64,000 bases of DNA from Granulicella tundricola MP5ACTX9. Its GTDB lineage: Bacteria > Acidobacteriota > Terriglobia > Terriglobales > Acidobacteriaceae. The notes beneath the pieces are model-generated. The model had not been told where the DNA came from, made no database searches, and saw only the letters and a program-made list of their open reading frames with translations. Numbering within the stretch: the stretch's first letter is position 1; every line of letters starts with the position of its first letter. Where the stretch lies: the NCBI RefSeq assembly GCF_000178975.2, contig NC_015064.1, positions 3,410,001-3,474,000 on the forward strand. Reading direction: 5' to 3'. The position numbers were made by a program, and so were the translations under genes. Positions 37,962 through 47,179 of this stretch are shown here, piece after piece.

Positions 37962-39605
37962 CTAGTCATTCCCCTTTGGATGCTCCGCATCGTACAGCGA
38001 TGGCTTCTTCCGATGCCCCATCGTCTCCGGCTCGTAAACCTCATCCCCATTCATGATCACCCGCTGCTGTTGAGCGGAGGCAGGCGCGACCTTCCCCGTC
38101 TCACTCGCCGTCTGTGCCGGTAGAGCCTCCGCCGCCGCCTGCGGCTTCGCACCTAAATCCCCCTCCGGCGCAACCACCTTTTCCTTGGCCTCCACCTTCT
38201 CCGACCGAGTCTCCTTGGGCCCCTCCGCCTCAACCGCCACCCGCCTGGCCCCCAGGTCGATCCGAGCCGTATTCCGGGCAGGGGCATACTCCCCCGCCAG
38301 CTTGATCTGCTGCTCATCCTTCTTGCTCAGCGCCGGCAACTTGTAGACCTCAATCGCATCCGCCCGAACCACGGTCAGCTCCGTCCCATCCGGCGAGAGG
38401 TCGAAGTTCTGCCCCGCCTTCTGGATCGGCGCAGCCTGCGTCTTCAGCAGCGTCCGCCCATCATGGCTCTGCAGCACCGTAATCTCGGTGGCCGACACCA
38501 TATCCGCCGTCAGGTTATCCGGGTCCACGTACGTTCCCGCCACCAGCGTCCGGCTCAGCGCGAACCGCCCCGTAGCCGGGGCCGGCACCACGTAAGGAAA
38601 CACATGCCGCGTCGGAAATGCGTCGATCCAGTTCTGTTCCCCCTTCAGATTGAAGCCCGAGAGCTGCTGCTTATCCTCGGTCCCTCTGCACCCAAACGCC
38701 ACAAACTCACTCGCGCTGATAAATCTCGCCCGCGGAATGCACGTCGAGTCATACGGTGAAAGCTCCAGCTTCTTCCCCCCGCCATGCGGCTGAAAGTCAA
38801 AGTCATACACCCCAGGCGATTCCTGCGAAACATCCAGGTATCCCTCTGATGTAGCCGCAATCTCAATCAGATCCCGGGCCCGCACCAGCCCGGAGGACTG
38901 CGCCACCAGCTTCTCCTCATGATCTTTTCCGGGCTCCACAAAGAACCGGAAGAACGCAATCTGCACATCCGGAGCGTCCCGCTTCTGCAACTCCATCGGC
39001 CTGCCCTGTGCAGCCGCCAGCGACGCCATCGCCGCGGCCGCCCCCGTAGCCTTCTCCACCGGCTTCGGAATCGTCTCGATCGTCAGCAAATCGTTCATCG
39101 GCGAAACAGAGATATGCCCAATGTGCCGCTCTGTCGTAACGAACGGCTCTTCCTGAAACGGCTTATCCTTGGCCAGGTTCAGCATCGGGCTCAGCAGCGA
39201 GAGCCGGTTCCGAATCCTCAGCAGAAACCGCCCATGCCCGATCGGCCAAAGATACTGCCCATGATCCCGCAGATGCCACTCCGTCCGCCCCAGCACCTTC
39301 CCGCTCGGCAACTCCAGCAGCACCGCCTGCACATTGCGGTCGTAGTCCAGCGGCTCCGAGTCCGCCATCCGCTTGATCAGCCCATGCGTCGTAAACGTCA
39401 CCAGCAGGTGCTGATCGTCGACAAAGTGCAGCGTATACATCGTGTCGCCGGCCAGCAGATAGTGCGCCGCAATCGGCTGAAACCCAATGCTGTCCAGCGG
39501 AATCGACACCACCGGCCCGGCCGTCTTGGCCGCCCCCGCCCGCACTCCACCCAGCAGCATCGCCACCGCCGCAAAAACTATCCCGAACTTCGCCCGAACC
39601 GTCAT
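37962..39605 (-). CDS. Secreted propeller-like protein of unknown function
   Basis: 547 residues with an N-terminal signal peptide (FGIVFAAVAMLLGGVRAGA). The body alternates strand-like segments such as QYLWPIGHGRFLLRIRNRLSLLSP, HIGHISVSPMNDLLTIET and FDLSPDGTELTVVRADAIEVYKL, suggesting a beta-propeller. Residues about 450-510 are Ala/Glu/Lys-rich and probably flexible; the C-terminus is MGHRKKPSLYDAEHP. No known family is recognised. It is transcribed away from the M13 peptidase gene with only 119 bases between them. Confidence 0.75.
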   Translation of the reverse strand: MTVRAKFGIVFAAVAMLLGGVRAGAAKTAGPVVSIPLDSIGFQPIAAHYLLAGDTMYTLHFVDDQHLLVTFTTHGLIKRMADSEPLDYDRNVQAVLLELPSGKVLGRTEWHLRDHGQYLWPIGHGRFLLRIRNRLSLLSPMLNLAKDKPFQEEPFVTTERHIGHISVSPMNDLLTIETIPKPVEKATGAAAAMASLAAAQGRPMELQKRDAPDVQIAFFRFFVEPGKDHEEKLVAQSSGLVRARDLIEIAATSEGYLDVSQESPGVYDFDFQPHGGGKKLELSPYDSTCIPRARFISASEFVAFGCRGTEDKQQLSGFNLKGEQNWIDAFPTRHVFPYVVPAPATGRFALSRTLVAGTYVDPDNLTADMVSATEITVLQSHDGRTLLKTQAAPIQKAGQNFDLSPDGTELTVVRADAIEVYKLPALSKKDEQQIKLAGEYAPARNTARIDLGARRVAVEAEGPKETRSEKVEAKEKVVAPEGDLGAKPQAAAEALPAQTASETGKVAPASAQQQRVIMNGDEVYEPETMGHRKKPSLYDAEHPKGND

Positions 39606-39634
39606 AGCCCTGTCTTCGTATCGTCTGGTGTAGT

Positions 39635-39663
39635 TTGTGCGGAACTCTCCGCTGATCTACTGT
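39635..39663 (+). promoter_or_regulatory. Possible promoter of the M13 peptidase gene
   Basis: TTGTGC (39635-39640) and TACTGT (39658-39663) with a 17-base spacer in the divergent gap. Both hexamers are imperfect. Confidence 0.35.
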
Positions 39664-39724
39664 TTCATAGACGCACTTACCGAACAAACGACCACAGCCG
39701 CGCCCACATCAGGAAGGAACTCGA

Positions 39725-41770
39725 ATGTCCCTGAAGCACCTTGCCCTCCCCGCCCTGGCCCTCGCCTGTACCACCCTCTCCGCCCAGGCTCCAGCCGCGA
39801 AGCCCACCTACCTCCCCACGCCCAGCTTTGATATCGCCTCCATCAATCCCTCCGCAGACCCCTGCAATGATTTCTACAAGTTCGCCTGCGGAAACTATGC
39901 CGCAAACCATCCCATCCCTGCCGACCAGGCCAGCACCGATGGCTTCTACACCCTCTACAACGTCAACACGGAAGAGCTGAGCGGCATCCTCGCCAAGTAC
40001 GAGAAGCCCGATCCCTCCCGCACCCCTGACCAGCAGAAGATCGGCGACTTTTACCACGCCTGCATGGACACGGACGCCATAGAGAAGTCCGGCCTCACCC
40101 CCATCGCCGGTCTCCTCGCTGAAATCGACTCCATGACCCTCCGCAACCTCCCCTCCCTCGCCGGCAAGCTCTCCCGCATCAACGTCACCGTCTTCTTCGG
40201 TTTCGGCGAGCAGCAGGACCTCAAGGACGCCACCAAGCAGATCGCCAACATCGACCAGGGTGGTCTCGGCATGCCCGAGAAAGACTACTATCTCCGCACC
40301 GGGGCCAAAGACGAGCAGCTCCGCAAGGACTACGTCGCCCACATGACCAAAATGCTCACCCTCGCCGGTTCCACCCCCCAGCAGGCCCTCAAGGATGCCA
40401 CTGCGGTCATGGCCTTTGAGACCGCCCTCGCCAAGGCCAGCATGGGCGTTACGGAGCGCCGCGACCCCGAAAAGACCTACCACCTCGTCCCCATCTCGGA
40501 GATCAATAAATCGTTCCCCTACGGTCTCTTCGGACAGTTTGAGGACGCCGTCCACTCCCCGCGAGTCACGGAGATCAACGACGCCAACCCCTCTTACATC
40601 CCCGCCGCCGTAGCCCTCATCCGCGATACCGACCTCGAAACCCTGCGTGCCTACATCCGCTATCACCTCCTCACCGCGGAAGCCCACAACCTTCCCAAGA
40701 GTTTCGACCAGGAGAACTTCGACTTCTACGGCCGCAAGCTCACCGGCTCTGAGGTTCAGCGCGCCCGTTGGAAGCGTTGCAGCGCAGCCGTCGACGGAGA
40801 TCTCGGAGAAGCGCTCGGCAAGGTCTATGTAAACCAGTACTTCGCCGGCGACAGCAAGAAGAAGACCCTTGAAATGGTCACGGACATCGAAGACGCCATG
40901 GATCGCGATATCGATCAGCTTGACTGGATGAGTCCCGCCACCAAGACCCGGGCCAAGGAGAAGCTCCACCTCGTCGCCAACAAGATCGGCTACCCGGATC
41001 ACTTCCGCGACTACTCCTCAGTCACCATCAAGCCCACCGACGCCATCGGCAATGACATGCGCGCCACTCAGTTTGAGAACGATCGTCAGCTCAACAAGAT
41101 CGGCAACCCCGTCGATCATCAGGAGTGGGGCATGACGCCCCCCACCGTCAACGCCTACTACAACCCCAGCATGAACGACATCAACTTCCCCGCCGGCATC
41201 CTGCAGCCTAACTTCTACGACCCCAGGCAGGATGACGCCGTCAACTACGGCCACATCGGCGCAGTTATCGGCCACGAGCTCACCCACGGCTTCGACGACG
41301 AAGGCAAGAAGTTCGACGGCAACGGCAATCTCAGCGACTGGTGGACCGCCGAAGACACCAAGAAGTTTGAGGCCAAAACCGACTGCGAGGTCAACGAGTA
41401 CAACCAGTTCGTCGCAGTAGACGACGTACACGTCAACGGCAAGCTCACCCTCGGCGAAAACACCGCAGACAACGGAGGCCTGCTTCTCGCGTACATGGCC
41501 TACCTGGACCGCGCCAAAAAGCAGGGCGTAGACCTCGCCGCGAAGAAAGACGGCTACACTCCCATCCAGCGCTTCTACATCTCCTTCGGTCAGAACTGGT
41601 GCGCCAACGACCGCCCTGAGGCCATCCGCTCTCAGGTCCTCACCGACCCCCACTCCCCGGACCAGTTCCGCACCAACGGCCCCATCGTCAACCAACCTGG
41701 CTTCGCAGCAGCCTTCAGCTGCAAAGCCAACTCCCCCATGACCCCCACCAAAAGCTGCCGAGTCTGGTAA
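39725..41770 (+). CDS. M13 family metallopeptidase (neprilysin-like), secreted
   Basis: Zinc endopeptidase of 681 residues, exported by signal peptide 1-20 (LACTTLSAQA). N-terminal M13 domain from DPCNDFYKFACGNY (about 44-57). The catalytic motif is H517-E518-L-T-H521 in VIGHELTHGFDDEGKKFD; third ligand E578 in GENTADNGG. It ends with the family C-terminal CRVW. The ATG is preceded by AAGGAA. Likely degrades peptides in the periplasm or outside. Confidence 0.95.
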   Translation: MSLKHLALPALALACTTLSAQAPAAKPTYLPTPSFDIASINPSADPCNDFYKFACGNYAANHPIPADQASTDGFYTLYNVNTEELSGILAKYEKPDPSRTPDQQKIGDFYHACMDTDAIEKSGLTPIAGLLAEIDSMTLRNLPSLAGKLSRINVTVFFGFGEQQDLKDATKQIANIDQGGLGMPEKDYYLRTGAKDEQLRKDYVAHMTKMLTLAGSTPQQALKDATAVMAFETALAKASMGVTERRDPEKTYHLVPISEINKSFPYGLFGQFEDAVHSPRVTEINDANPSYIPAAVALIRDTDLETLRAYIRYHLLTAEAHNLPKSFDQENFDFYGRKLTGSEVQRARWKRCSAAVDGDLGEALGKVYVNQYFAGDSKKKTLEMVTDIEDAMDRDIDQLDWMSPATKTRAKEKLHLVANKIGYPDHFRDYSSVTIKPTDAIGNDMRATQFENDRQLNKIGNPVDHQEWGMTPPTVNAYYNPSMNDINFPAGILQPNFYDPRQDDAVNYGHIGAVIGHELTHGFDDEGKKFDGNGNLSDWWTAEDTKKFEAKTDCEVNEYNQFVAVDDVHVNGKLTLGENTADNGGLLLAYMAYLDRAKKQGVDLAAKKDGYTPIQRFYISFGQNWCANDRPEAIRSQVLTDPHSPDQFRTNGPIVNQPGFAAAFSCKANSPMTPTKSCRVW

Positions 41771-41796
41771 ACACAAAAAAACAATATCAACCCGAG

Positions 41797-41844
41797 TCAA
41801 GGCGGATTGACCCACCAAGGGTCCAATCCGCCTTGATCGCTTTT
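41797..41844 (+). terminator. Terminator-like hairpin after M13 gene
   Basis: TCAAGGCGGATTG (41797-41809) pairs with CAATCCGCCTTGA (41824-41836); GACCC/GGGTC extends the stem past a one-base bulge; TCGCTTTT follows. The right arm is the start of a 45-base element shared with the dapA-dapD gap. Confidence 0.7.
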
Positions 41845-41870
41845 ATCAATCTTTATCAACTCAGGCCGTT
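41826..41870 (+). repeat. 45-base element shared with 56783-56827 (copy A)
   Basis: ATCCGC-CTTGATCGCTTTTATC, variable 15 bases containing a second TTATC, then AGGCCGTT. 35 of 45 positions match the copy upstream of dapD without gaps (hand count). TTATC occurs twice with 10-base spacing. It lies 43 bases upstream of the DMT transporter start. Confidence 0.65.
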
Positions 41871-41912
41871 CCTCACCCCGGCACCAATCTTTATCTGTGC
41901 GACCCTGAATAG

Positions 41913-42854
41913 ATGCCCCAGGCACCACCCAACCGCACCTTAGGCTTCGCCGCCTGCGCCCTCGCCAGCTCCCTATGGGGCTGCGGCTTCTTCTTCGGAA
42001 AGATCGCACTCGCCGAGATGAACGTAGGCGCAATGGTCTTCTACCGATTCCTCTTCGGCACCGTCGTCCTCATACCCCTCCTCTTCACCCACAAGCCCCG
42101 CTTCACCCGCCGCGACTGGCTCATCCTCCTCGCCGCCTCTTTCCTCGGCGTCCCCGTCCAGTTCCTCCTGCAGTTCTACGGACTCTCCCTCACCACCGTC
42201 AGTCACGCCTCGCTCATGGTCGGCACCATGCCCGTCATCCTGGCCGTAGGAGCAGCCATCCACGCTCACGAGCGCATGGACCGCACTGGCTGGCTGGCCC
42301 TGAGTCCCTCCACCCTCGGAGCCGCCCTCATCGCGCTCAGCGCCCACCCCCACGGCCCCAACCAGGCCACGCTCACCGGCGACCTCATCGTCGTCGTCTC
42401 GCTCCTCATCGCTCTCTTCTGGATTCTCATGAACAAGCACCTCATGGACGGAGTCAGCCCGGAGGAAAAGCACTCCCCCATCGCCGTGACCTCGTATGGC
42501 CTCCTGCTCGGCACGGTGATGCTCTTCGCCATCGTCCCACCCATCTGGGGCCTGCCACCCATCCATCACATCTCCGTCAAGGCCTGGCTTGCCCTCATCG
42601 CCAGCGGGGTTCTCTGCACCGCAACTACAACGCTCCTCTGGAACTGGGGCCTCACCCAGGTCCCCGCCTCGCAGGCCGGAGTCCTCCTAAACATGGAACC
42701 GCTCCTCGGCTCGATCCTGGGCGTAGTCGTCCTCAAGGAGACCCTCGGACCCACAGCCTGGGTAGGAGGACTCATGATCCTCGCCGCCGCCGTCACGCTC
42801 ACCACCCACTCCAAGACTCACATTCGCAAGGAGCTTGAGCCGGTACACGGCTAA
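41913..42854 (+). CDS. EamA/DMT-superfamily transporter
   Basis: Inner-membrane protein of 313 residues with about ten hydrophobic helices in two EamA repeats (ACALASSLWGCGFFFGKIALAEMNVGAMVFYRFL and VSLLIALFWILMNKHL onward). The second repeat has WNWGLTQVPASQAGVLLNMEPLLGSILGVVVLKE, typical of drug/metabolite exporters such as RhaT/YdcZ relatives. Substrate unknown. No good ribosome-binding site precedes the ATG, consistent with a short leader. Confidence 0.88.
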   Translation: MPQAPPNRTLGFAACALASSLWGCGFFFGKIALAEMNVGAMVFYRFLFGTVVLIPLLFTHKPRFTRRDWLILLAASFLGVPVQFLLQFYGLSLTTVSHASLMVGTMPVILAVGAAIHAHERMDRTGWLALSPSTLGAALIALSAHPHGPNQATLTGDLIVVVSLLIALFWILMNKHLMDGVSPEEKHSPIAVTSYGLLLGTVMLFAIVPPIWGLPPIHHISVKAWLALIASGVLCTATTTLLWNWGLTQVPASQAGVLLNMEPLLGSILGVVVLKETLGPTAWVGGLMILAAAVTLTTHSKTHIRKELEPVHG

Positions 42855-42969
42855 AATAGGGGTTCCTGATCACGACGCAAGTCCAAGAACAAGAGCTCAA
42901 GCCACTTTGAGCCCTGGCACCAAAGATAATCGGACGAAGAGGAAACGGTTGCTCAACCCCAAGGAAGAC

Positions 42970-44121
42970 ATGCCCAGATTCGACGGACAAACCGTACCCA
43001 GCCCAATCACCCCGGCTAAAAAACGCTCCGCCTATCTCCCCACCCTTGACGGTTGGCGTGCCATAGCTATTCTCGCGGTCATCTTCGATCACGACGTGAT
43101 CCACACGTTAGGCCCACTCAGCACCCGCCCACTCTACGAGTACGGCAACCACGGCGTCGACGTCTTCTTTGCCATCAGCGGCATTCTCATCTGCTTCCGG
43201 CTTCTGGACGAAGAATCCATCTTCGGCCGCATCCACCTCAAAGACTTTTACATCCGCCGAGCCTTCCGCATCCTTCCCCCGGCGCTCATGTACCTCGCCG
43301 TCATCAGCCTCTTCGCCGCATTTGCACTCATCACAGTTGGCTGGCATGAGGTGGTCGCATCCATCTTTTTCCTTCGAAATTATCCCCGCCTCACCGGCTT
43401 CAATGGTGGCCCGGATAACTGGTACACCTCCCATTTCTGGTCGCTCGCGCTGGAAGAGCAGTTCTACCTCTTCCTTCCGGCTCTTCTCATTCTCATTGCG
43501 CGTCGTTATCGCGCTGCCATCCTTGCCGCTCTCGCTCTCCTCGTAGCCATCCACCGGGTCTTCGCCCTCCACGGCCGCGCCTGGGTGCTGATCGACCTCC
43601 ACACGGATGTGCGGATCGATTGCCTCCTCGTCCCCGCCATGTTTGCGATTCTCGCCTATGGCCCCCAGAACCGTGAGCTCTTCAAAAAGTGGCTCAGGTT
43701 CTGGCCGCTCCTCGCCATCGCCCTCCTCTGCATCCTTCCGTTCGGAGAGGGCACGGCTTTGCGAGCCACGGCCATCTCCTGGCTCATGCCGCTCATCGTC
43801 CTCGGGTCCGTGCTCAATCCGCAAACCTTCCTCGGAAAGGCTCTGGAGTGGAAGCCCCTTCGTTACATTGGGCGGATCTCCTACAGCCTCTACCTCTGGC
43901 AGCAGCTCTTCTTCCTGGGCCATTTCGGCCCACCTGATTCCAGGCTGAGCCTGCTCCAGAGCTGGCCGCTCCGGCTCATCCTCACCTTCGCCTGTGCCCT
44001 CGCCAGCTATGAGCTTCTGGAGCGGCCGCTCGCCCGACTCGGCCATAAACTTGCCCCGTCGGCCACCCCCGGCCGCTCCGATCTCCAGTCAACCACCGAA
44101 GCCGCCCCTAAACCGGCGTAA
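42970..44121 (+). CDS. Acyltransferase-3 (OafA/YrhL-type) membrane protein
   Basis: O-acyltransferase of 383 residues with about ten transmembrane helices. YLPTLDGWRAIAILAVIFDHD carries the conserved Arg and His of the family; VDVFFAISGILICFRLL, SLALEEQFYLFLPALL and RYIGRISYSLYLWQQ are further signatures. It likely acetylates cell-envelope or exported polysaccharide. The ATG at 42970 has a short-spaced AAGGA; the frame continues upstream to overlap the previous gene but without family residues. Its 3' end overlaps convergent thrC by 14 bases. Confidence 0.9.
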   Translation: MPRFDGQTVPSPITPAKKRSAYLPTLDGWRAIAILAVIFDHDVIHTLGPLSTRPLYEYGNHGVDVFFAISGILICFRLLDEESIFGRIHLKDFYIRRAFRILPPALMYLAVISLFAAFALITVGWHEVVASIFFLRNYPRLTGFNGGPDNWYTSHFWSLALEEQFYLFLPALLILIARRYRAAILAALALLVAIHRVFALHGRAWVLIDLHTDVRIDCLLVPAMFAILAYGPQNRELFKKWLRFWPLLAIALLCILPFGEGTALRATAISWLMPLIVLGSVLNPQTFLGKALEWKPLRYIGRISYSLYLWQQLFFLGHFGPPDSRLSLLQSWPLRLILTFACALASYELLERPLARLGHKLAPSATPGRSDLQSTTEAAPKPA

Positions 44122-45370
44122 TAATCCCCCCGACCGGCATAGCCGTCGGCAGCGTCCCCGGCCGGCGCAGCTTCATCGCCTCCGCGGTCATATCCGTATA
44201 CTTCAGCCCGGCACCCGTATTGAACAGCACCACCGTCTCCTCAGGTGTCAGTTCACCCGAAGCCAGCAGCCGCTCATAAGCCGCCGTAGCCGCCGCTCCC
44301 TCCGGCGAGAGAAACAGCCCTTCATGCTTGGCATAGTCCAGGATCGAAGCCAGAATCTCCTCATCCGTCGAAGCGATCGCCGACCCACCCGAAACCCTCA
44401 CAATATCCAAAATGATCGCATCCCCATAAGGCTTCGGCACCCGCAGCCCGGCCGCAAACGTAGCCGCATGCTGGAAGAACTCCGAAACATCCTTACCACC
44501 GTCATACGCCTTCACAATTGGCGAGCAGCCCGAGGCCTGCAGCGCATACATCTTCGGTCGCTTCGAGCCCCTCTCCACCCACCCAAGCTCTTCCATCTCG
44601 TCAAAAGCCTTCCACATCCCGATCAGCCCCACCCCGCCCCCCGTCGGATAGAACACCGCATCCGGGTACTTCCATCCAAGCTGCTCCACCAGCTCATACC
44701 CCATCGTCTTCTTGCCTTCGATCCGGAACGGCTCCTTCAGCGTCGAAATATCGAACCAAACCTCGTTCGCCGGCGTCCCCGCCTCCTTCTGCCGCTTGAT
44801 CTCCTCGCCCACCAGCCGCGCGCAGTCTGAGATCAGCCCGTCGATCATATGCACGTCCGCCCCGTAGATCACGCCCTCGAGATAGTTCGCAAACGGCACA
44901 TCCTGCGGCATATAAAGATGCGCAGCGATCCCCGCCGCAGCCGCATAAGCCGCTAGCGCGCCAGCCGCATTGCCGGCGCTCGGCACCGCCAGATGCTGCA
45001 GGCCATAGTGCTTTGCCATGGTCACGGCCATCGCCAACCCGCGAGCCTTGAAGCTCCCCGTCGGATTATTGCCCTCTTCCTTGATGAACAGCCCGGCGTG
45101 CCGTTTGCTCTGCACCATCGGCGTCCAACCCTCGCCCAGCGTCACCGGCGTAACATCCGGCAGCACGTCCTTATACCGCCACATCCCCAGCGATTTCGCA
45201 GATTCAGCCGCATACTTCGCCGGATTCTCACGCTTGGCCGTCTTTTTCATCTCCTCCATGTCGTACCGGACATAGAGGCTCTCGGCTGTAGCCGGGTCGA
45301 GCGTCTGCGGAGTATCGGCTGAAATGCGGTTGTGGCTGCGTACGGACTCGAGATAAGCGATCTTAGGCAT
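44108..45370 (-). CDS. thrC: Threonine synthase
   Basis: PLP enzyme converting O-phosphohomoserine to threonine. It has 420 residues. The PLP lysine is K108 in GNNPTGSFKARG; SAGNAAGALAAYAAAAGI and the glycine loop PTGGGVGLIGMW bind phosphate. The N-terminal IAYLESVRSHN and VRYDMEE region resembles the plant/archaeal-type class. A product of the same aspartate pathway as asd-lysC at 51-53 kb. Confidence 0.93.
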   Translation of the reverse strand: MPKIAYLESVRSHNRISADTPQTLDPATAESLYVRYDMEEMKKTAKRENPAKYAAESAKSLGMWRYKDVLPDVTPVTLGEGWTPMVQSKRHAGLFIKEEGNNPTGSFKARGLAMAVTMAKHYGLQHLAVPSAGNAAGALAAYAAAAGIAAHLYMPQDVPFANYLEGVIYGADVHMIDGLISDCARLVGEEIKRQKEAGTPANEVWFDISTLKEPFRIEGKKTMGYELVEQLGWKYPDAVFYPTGGGVGLIGMWKAFDEMEELGWVERGSKRPKMYALQASGCSPIVKAYDGGKDVSEFFQHAATFAAGLRVPKPYGDAIILDIVRVSGGSAIASTDEEILASILDYAKHEGLFLSPEGAAATAAYERLLASGELTPEETVVLFNTGAGLKYTDMTAEAMKLRRPGTLPTAMPVGGIITPV

Positions 45371-45384
45371 CCGTCCATCGTAAT

Positions 45385-45411
45385 AGATATGTGCAGATAT
45401 GTGGTATACCA
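45385..45411. promoter_or_regulatory. Possible operator between thrC and HAD gene
   Basis: Direct repeat AGATATGTG at 45385-45393 and 45395-45403 (10-base period), overlapping the perfect palindrome TGGTATACCA (45402-45411). It lies 15 bases upstream of thrC in the divergent promoter region. Confidence 0.4.
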
Positions 45412-45450
45412 GCCGACCCCGCCCGGGAAACCGCGGTGAGAAAATGGTTC

Positions 45451-46410
45451 ATGCCCCACGCCGCACCCATCCGCCTCATCGCCATCGATATCGACGGCAC
45501 CCTTCTCAGCCACGAAGGCCGCGTCGGCGCCCCCAACCAGGCCGCCCTCGCCCTCGCCCGCTCCCTCGGCGTCGAGGTCGTCATCGCCACCGGCCGCCGC
45601 CACTGCTACGCCATGCGCGTCCTCCGCGACATCGGCCTACCCGAATCAGCTGTCCTCATCAGCTCCAACGGCACCGTCGTCCGCAATCTCTCCAGCCAGC
45701 TCATCGAGCGCACCCACATGAGCCCGGAGGCCACCGCCCTCCTCTGCAACCACCTCGCCGGCTTCCGCAACGCCCTCGTCATCACCTTCGACAAGGTCGG
45801 CCCCGACGGCGAAGACGCCCGCGGAGCCCTCGTCGTCGAGGAGTTGGCAGAAATCCACGCCAGCATCGAGCGCTGGGTCACCGCCAACGAGCTCTACATC
45901 GTCCACGTCAATCCCATCGAGAACGCCCTCAAGAACGACGCCCCCATCCAGGCAATGCTCGTCGGCACCATGGACCGCATGGCCCAGGCCGAAGCCCTCC
46001 TCGTCTCGCATCCAGGCGTCGCAGCGGTTGGCGAAACCCTATCCGGCGGCCTCATCTCCCTCAACCGCACCGCCTACCCCGAACGCGATCTCAGCATCCT
46101 CGACATCCTCCCCGCCGGCTGCTCCAAGGGCGCCGCGCTCCTCCGCCTCGCAGCCTCGCGCGGCATCCAGCCCTCCGAAATCATGGCCATCGGCGATAAC
46201 TGGAACGACCTCTCCATGCTGGAGGTCGTCGGCCACCCCGTCCTCATGGGCAACGCCCCGGAGGACCTCAAAACCCTCGCCCGCCAGCATGGCTGGCGCA
46301 TCGGCCTGCCCCACACGGAAAGCGGTGTAGCAGAAGCCATCGAATCCGCGCTCACCTCCGCCCTAACACCGAAGTCTCATGAGACAACGCAACCCACTCT
46401 GGTAGGCTAG
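45451..46410 (+). CDS. Cof-type HAD-IIB phosphatase
   Basis: Haloacid-dehalogenase phosphatase of 319 residues. Motif I is DIDGTLL (D13, D15), motif II has the TGRR and SSNGT region, and motif III/IV is KGAALLRLAA with IMAIGDNWNDLSML near the C-terminus. The C2B-type cap (about 85-195) marks it as a Cof-like sugar or nucleotide phosphatase. The ATG at 45451 gives a normal family start; an in-frame ATG at 45391 is inside the divergent promoter. Confidence 0.9.
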   Translation: MPHAAPIRLIAIDIDGTLLSHEGRVGAPNQAALALARSLGVEVVIATGRRHCYAMRVLRDIGLPESAVLISSNGTVVRNLSSQLIERTHMSPEATALLCNHLAGFRNALVITFDKVGPDGEDARGALVVEELAEIHASIERWVTANELYIVHVNPIENALKNDAPIQAMLVGTMDRMAQAEALLVSHPGVAAVGETLSGGLISLNRTAYPERDLSILDILPAGCSKGAALLRLAASRGIQPSEIMAIGDNWNDLSMLEVVGHPVLMGNAPEDLKTLARQHGWRIGLPHTESGVAEAIESALTSALTPKSHETTQPTLVG

Positions 46411-46414
46411 TTCC

Positions 46415-47179
46415 GTGCATCTCACCCCTTTAAGGCAGACGCGAGTCCTCCGCACAGCAATCGCTGCGGCCCTTCTCGCCCTCGCACCCTTCGCCCACGC
46501 GGCGGAGCGCATCACCCTGAAGAACGGCAGCACCTTTGATAACTGCGTCCGTCACATAGCCGACGGAACCAACCTCCGCCTCTTCTTCCGCGCCGAGAGC
46601 GCCCGCGGCGATGATCCAGATGCCAACTACCTCGACGTCCCCGCAGCTTCCGTCGCCTCCGTTGAGATTGTCCCCGATCCACCCGCTCCCTTGTCGTCCC
46701 CCCCTTCTTTGTTGTCATCCCGCAGCGCAGCGGAGGGACCTGCTTCTTCTTTAGCGGCCTCTATAACTCCCACCATCGCCGAAATCCACCAGCTCCTCAC
46801 CACCTCCGGCGCAGCCCACCACATTGACGTTGACCTCCTCGCCAGCCTCATGCACGCCGAAAGCGCAGGCAATGTCAAAGCCGTCTCCCGCACTGGCGCA
46901 CGCGGCCTCATGCAGCTTATGCCCGGCACTGCCGCCCAACTCGGAGTGAAGGACGCCTTCGTCCCCGGCCAGAACGTCGAAGGCGGTACCAAGTATCTCG
47001 ACGAGCTTCTTACCCGTTATCACGACGACATCGCCCTCGCGCTCGCCGCCTACAACGCCGGCCCCGGCGCGGTCGACCGCTACCACGGTGTCCCACCCTT
47101 CCGCGAAACCCGCGCCTACGTCTCCCGCATCATCCGCGAGTTCAACGCCCGTAAGTCCACCCTGGTCGCCGCTAAGTGA
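46415..47179 (+). CDS. Lytic transglycosylase (SLT domain), with repeat-encoded linker
   Basis: Secreted murein-cleaving enzyme of 254 residues, starting with GTG; signal peptide 1-29 (LLALAPFAHA-A). An N-terminal domain (30-88, ERITLKNGSTFDNCVRH) resembles a small beta domain. The SLT domain (about 120-245) has the catalytic Glu in MHAESAGNVKAVSRTGARG followed by LMQLMPGTA, NVEGGTKYLDELL and ALAAYNAGPGAVDRYHG. The linker (about 93-115) is translated from a dispersed repeat. The stop overlaps the next gene (GTGA). Confidence 0.9.
   Translation: MHLTPLRQTRVLRTAIAAALLALAPFAHAAERITLKNGSTFDNCVRHIADGTNLRLFFRAESARGDDPDANYLDVPAASVASVEIVPDPPAPLSSPPSLLSSRSAAEGPASSLAASITPTIAEIHQLLTTSGAAHHIDVDLLASLMHAESAGNVKAVSRTGARGLMQLMPGTAAQLGVKDAFVPGQNVEGGTKYLDELLTRYHDDIALALAAYNAGPGAVDRYHGVPPFRETRAYVSRIIREFNARKSTLVAAK
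46712..46743. repeat. Dispersed CATTCC-type repeat inside a gene
   Basis: TTGTCATCCCGCAGCGCAGC followed by GGAGGGACCTGC. It matches the 27128 copy except for two compensating changes (T to C and A to G) that keep the stem. It begins on a codon boundary and encodes LSSRSAAEGPA of the transglycosylase linker. Confidence 0.75.

Noticed and set aside
41843..41857. DnaA boxes (TTATC repeats) suggesting an origin
   Set aside because: TTATC is not followed by the CACA needed for a DnaA box, and only two units occur.
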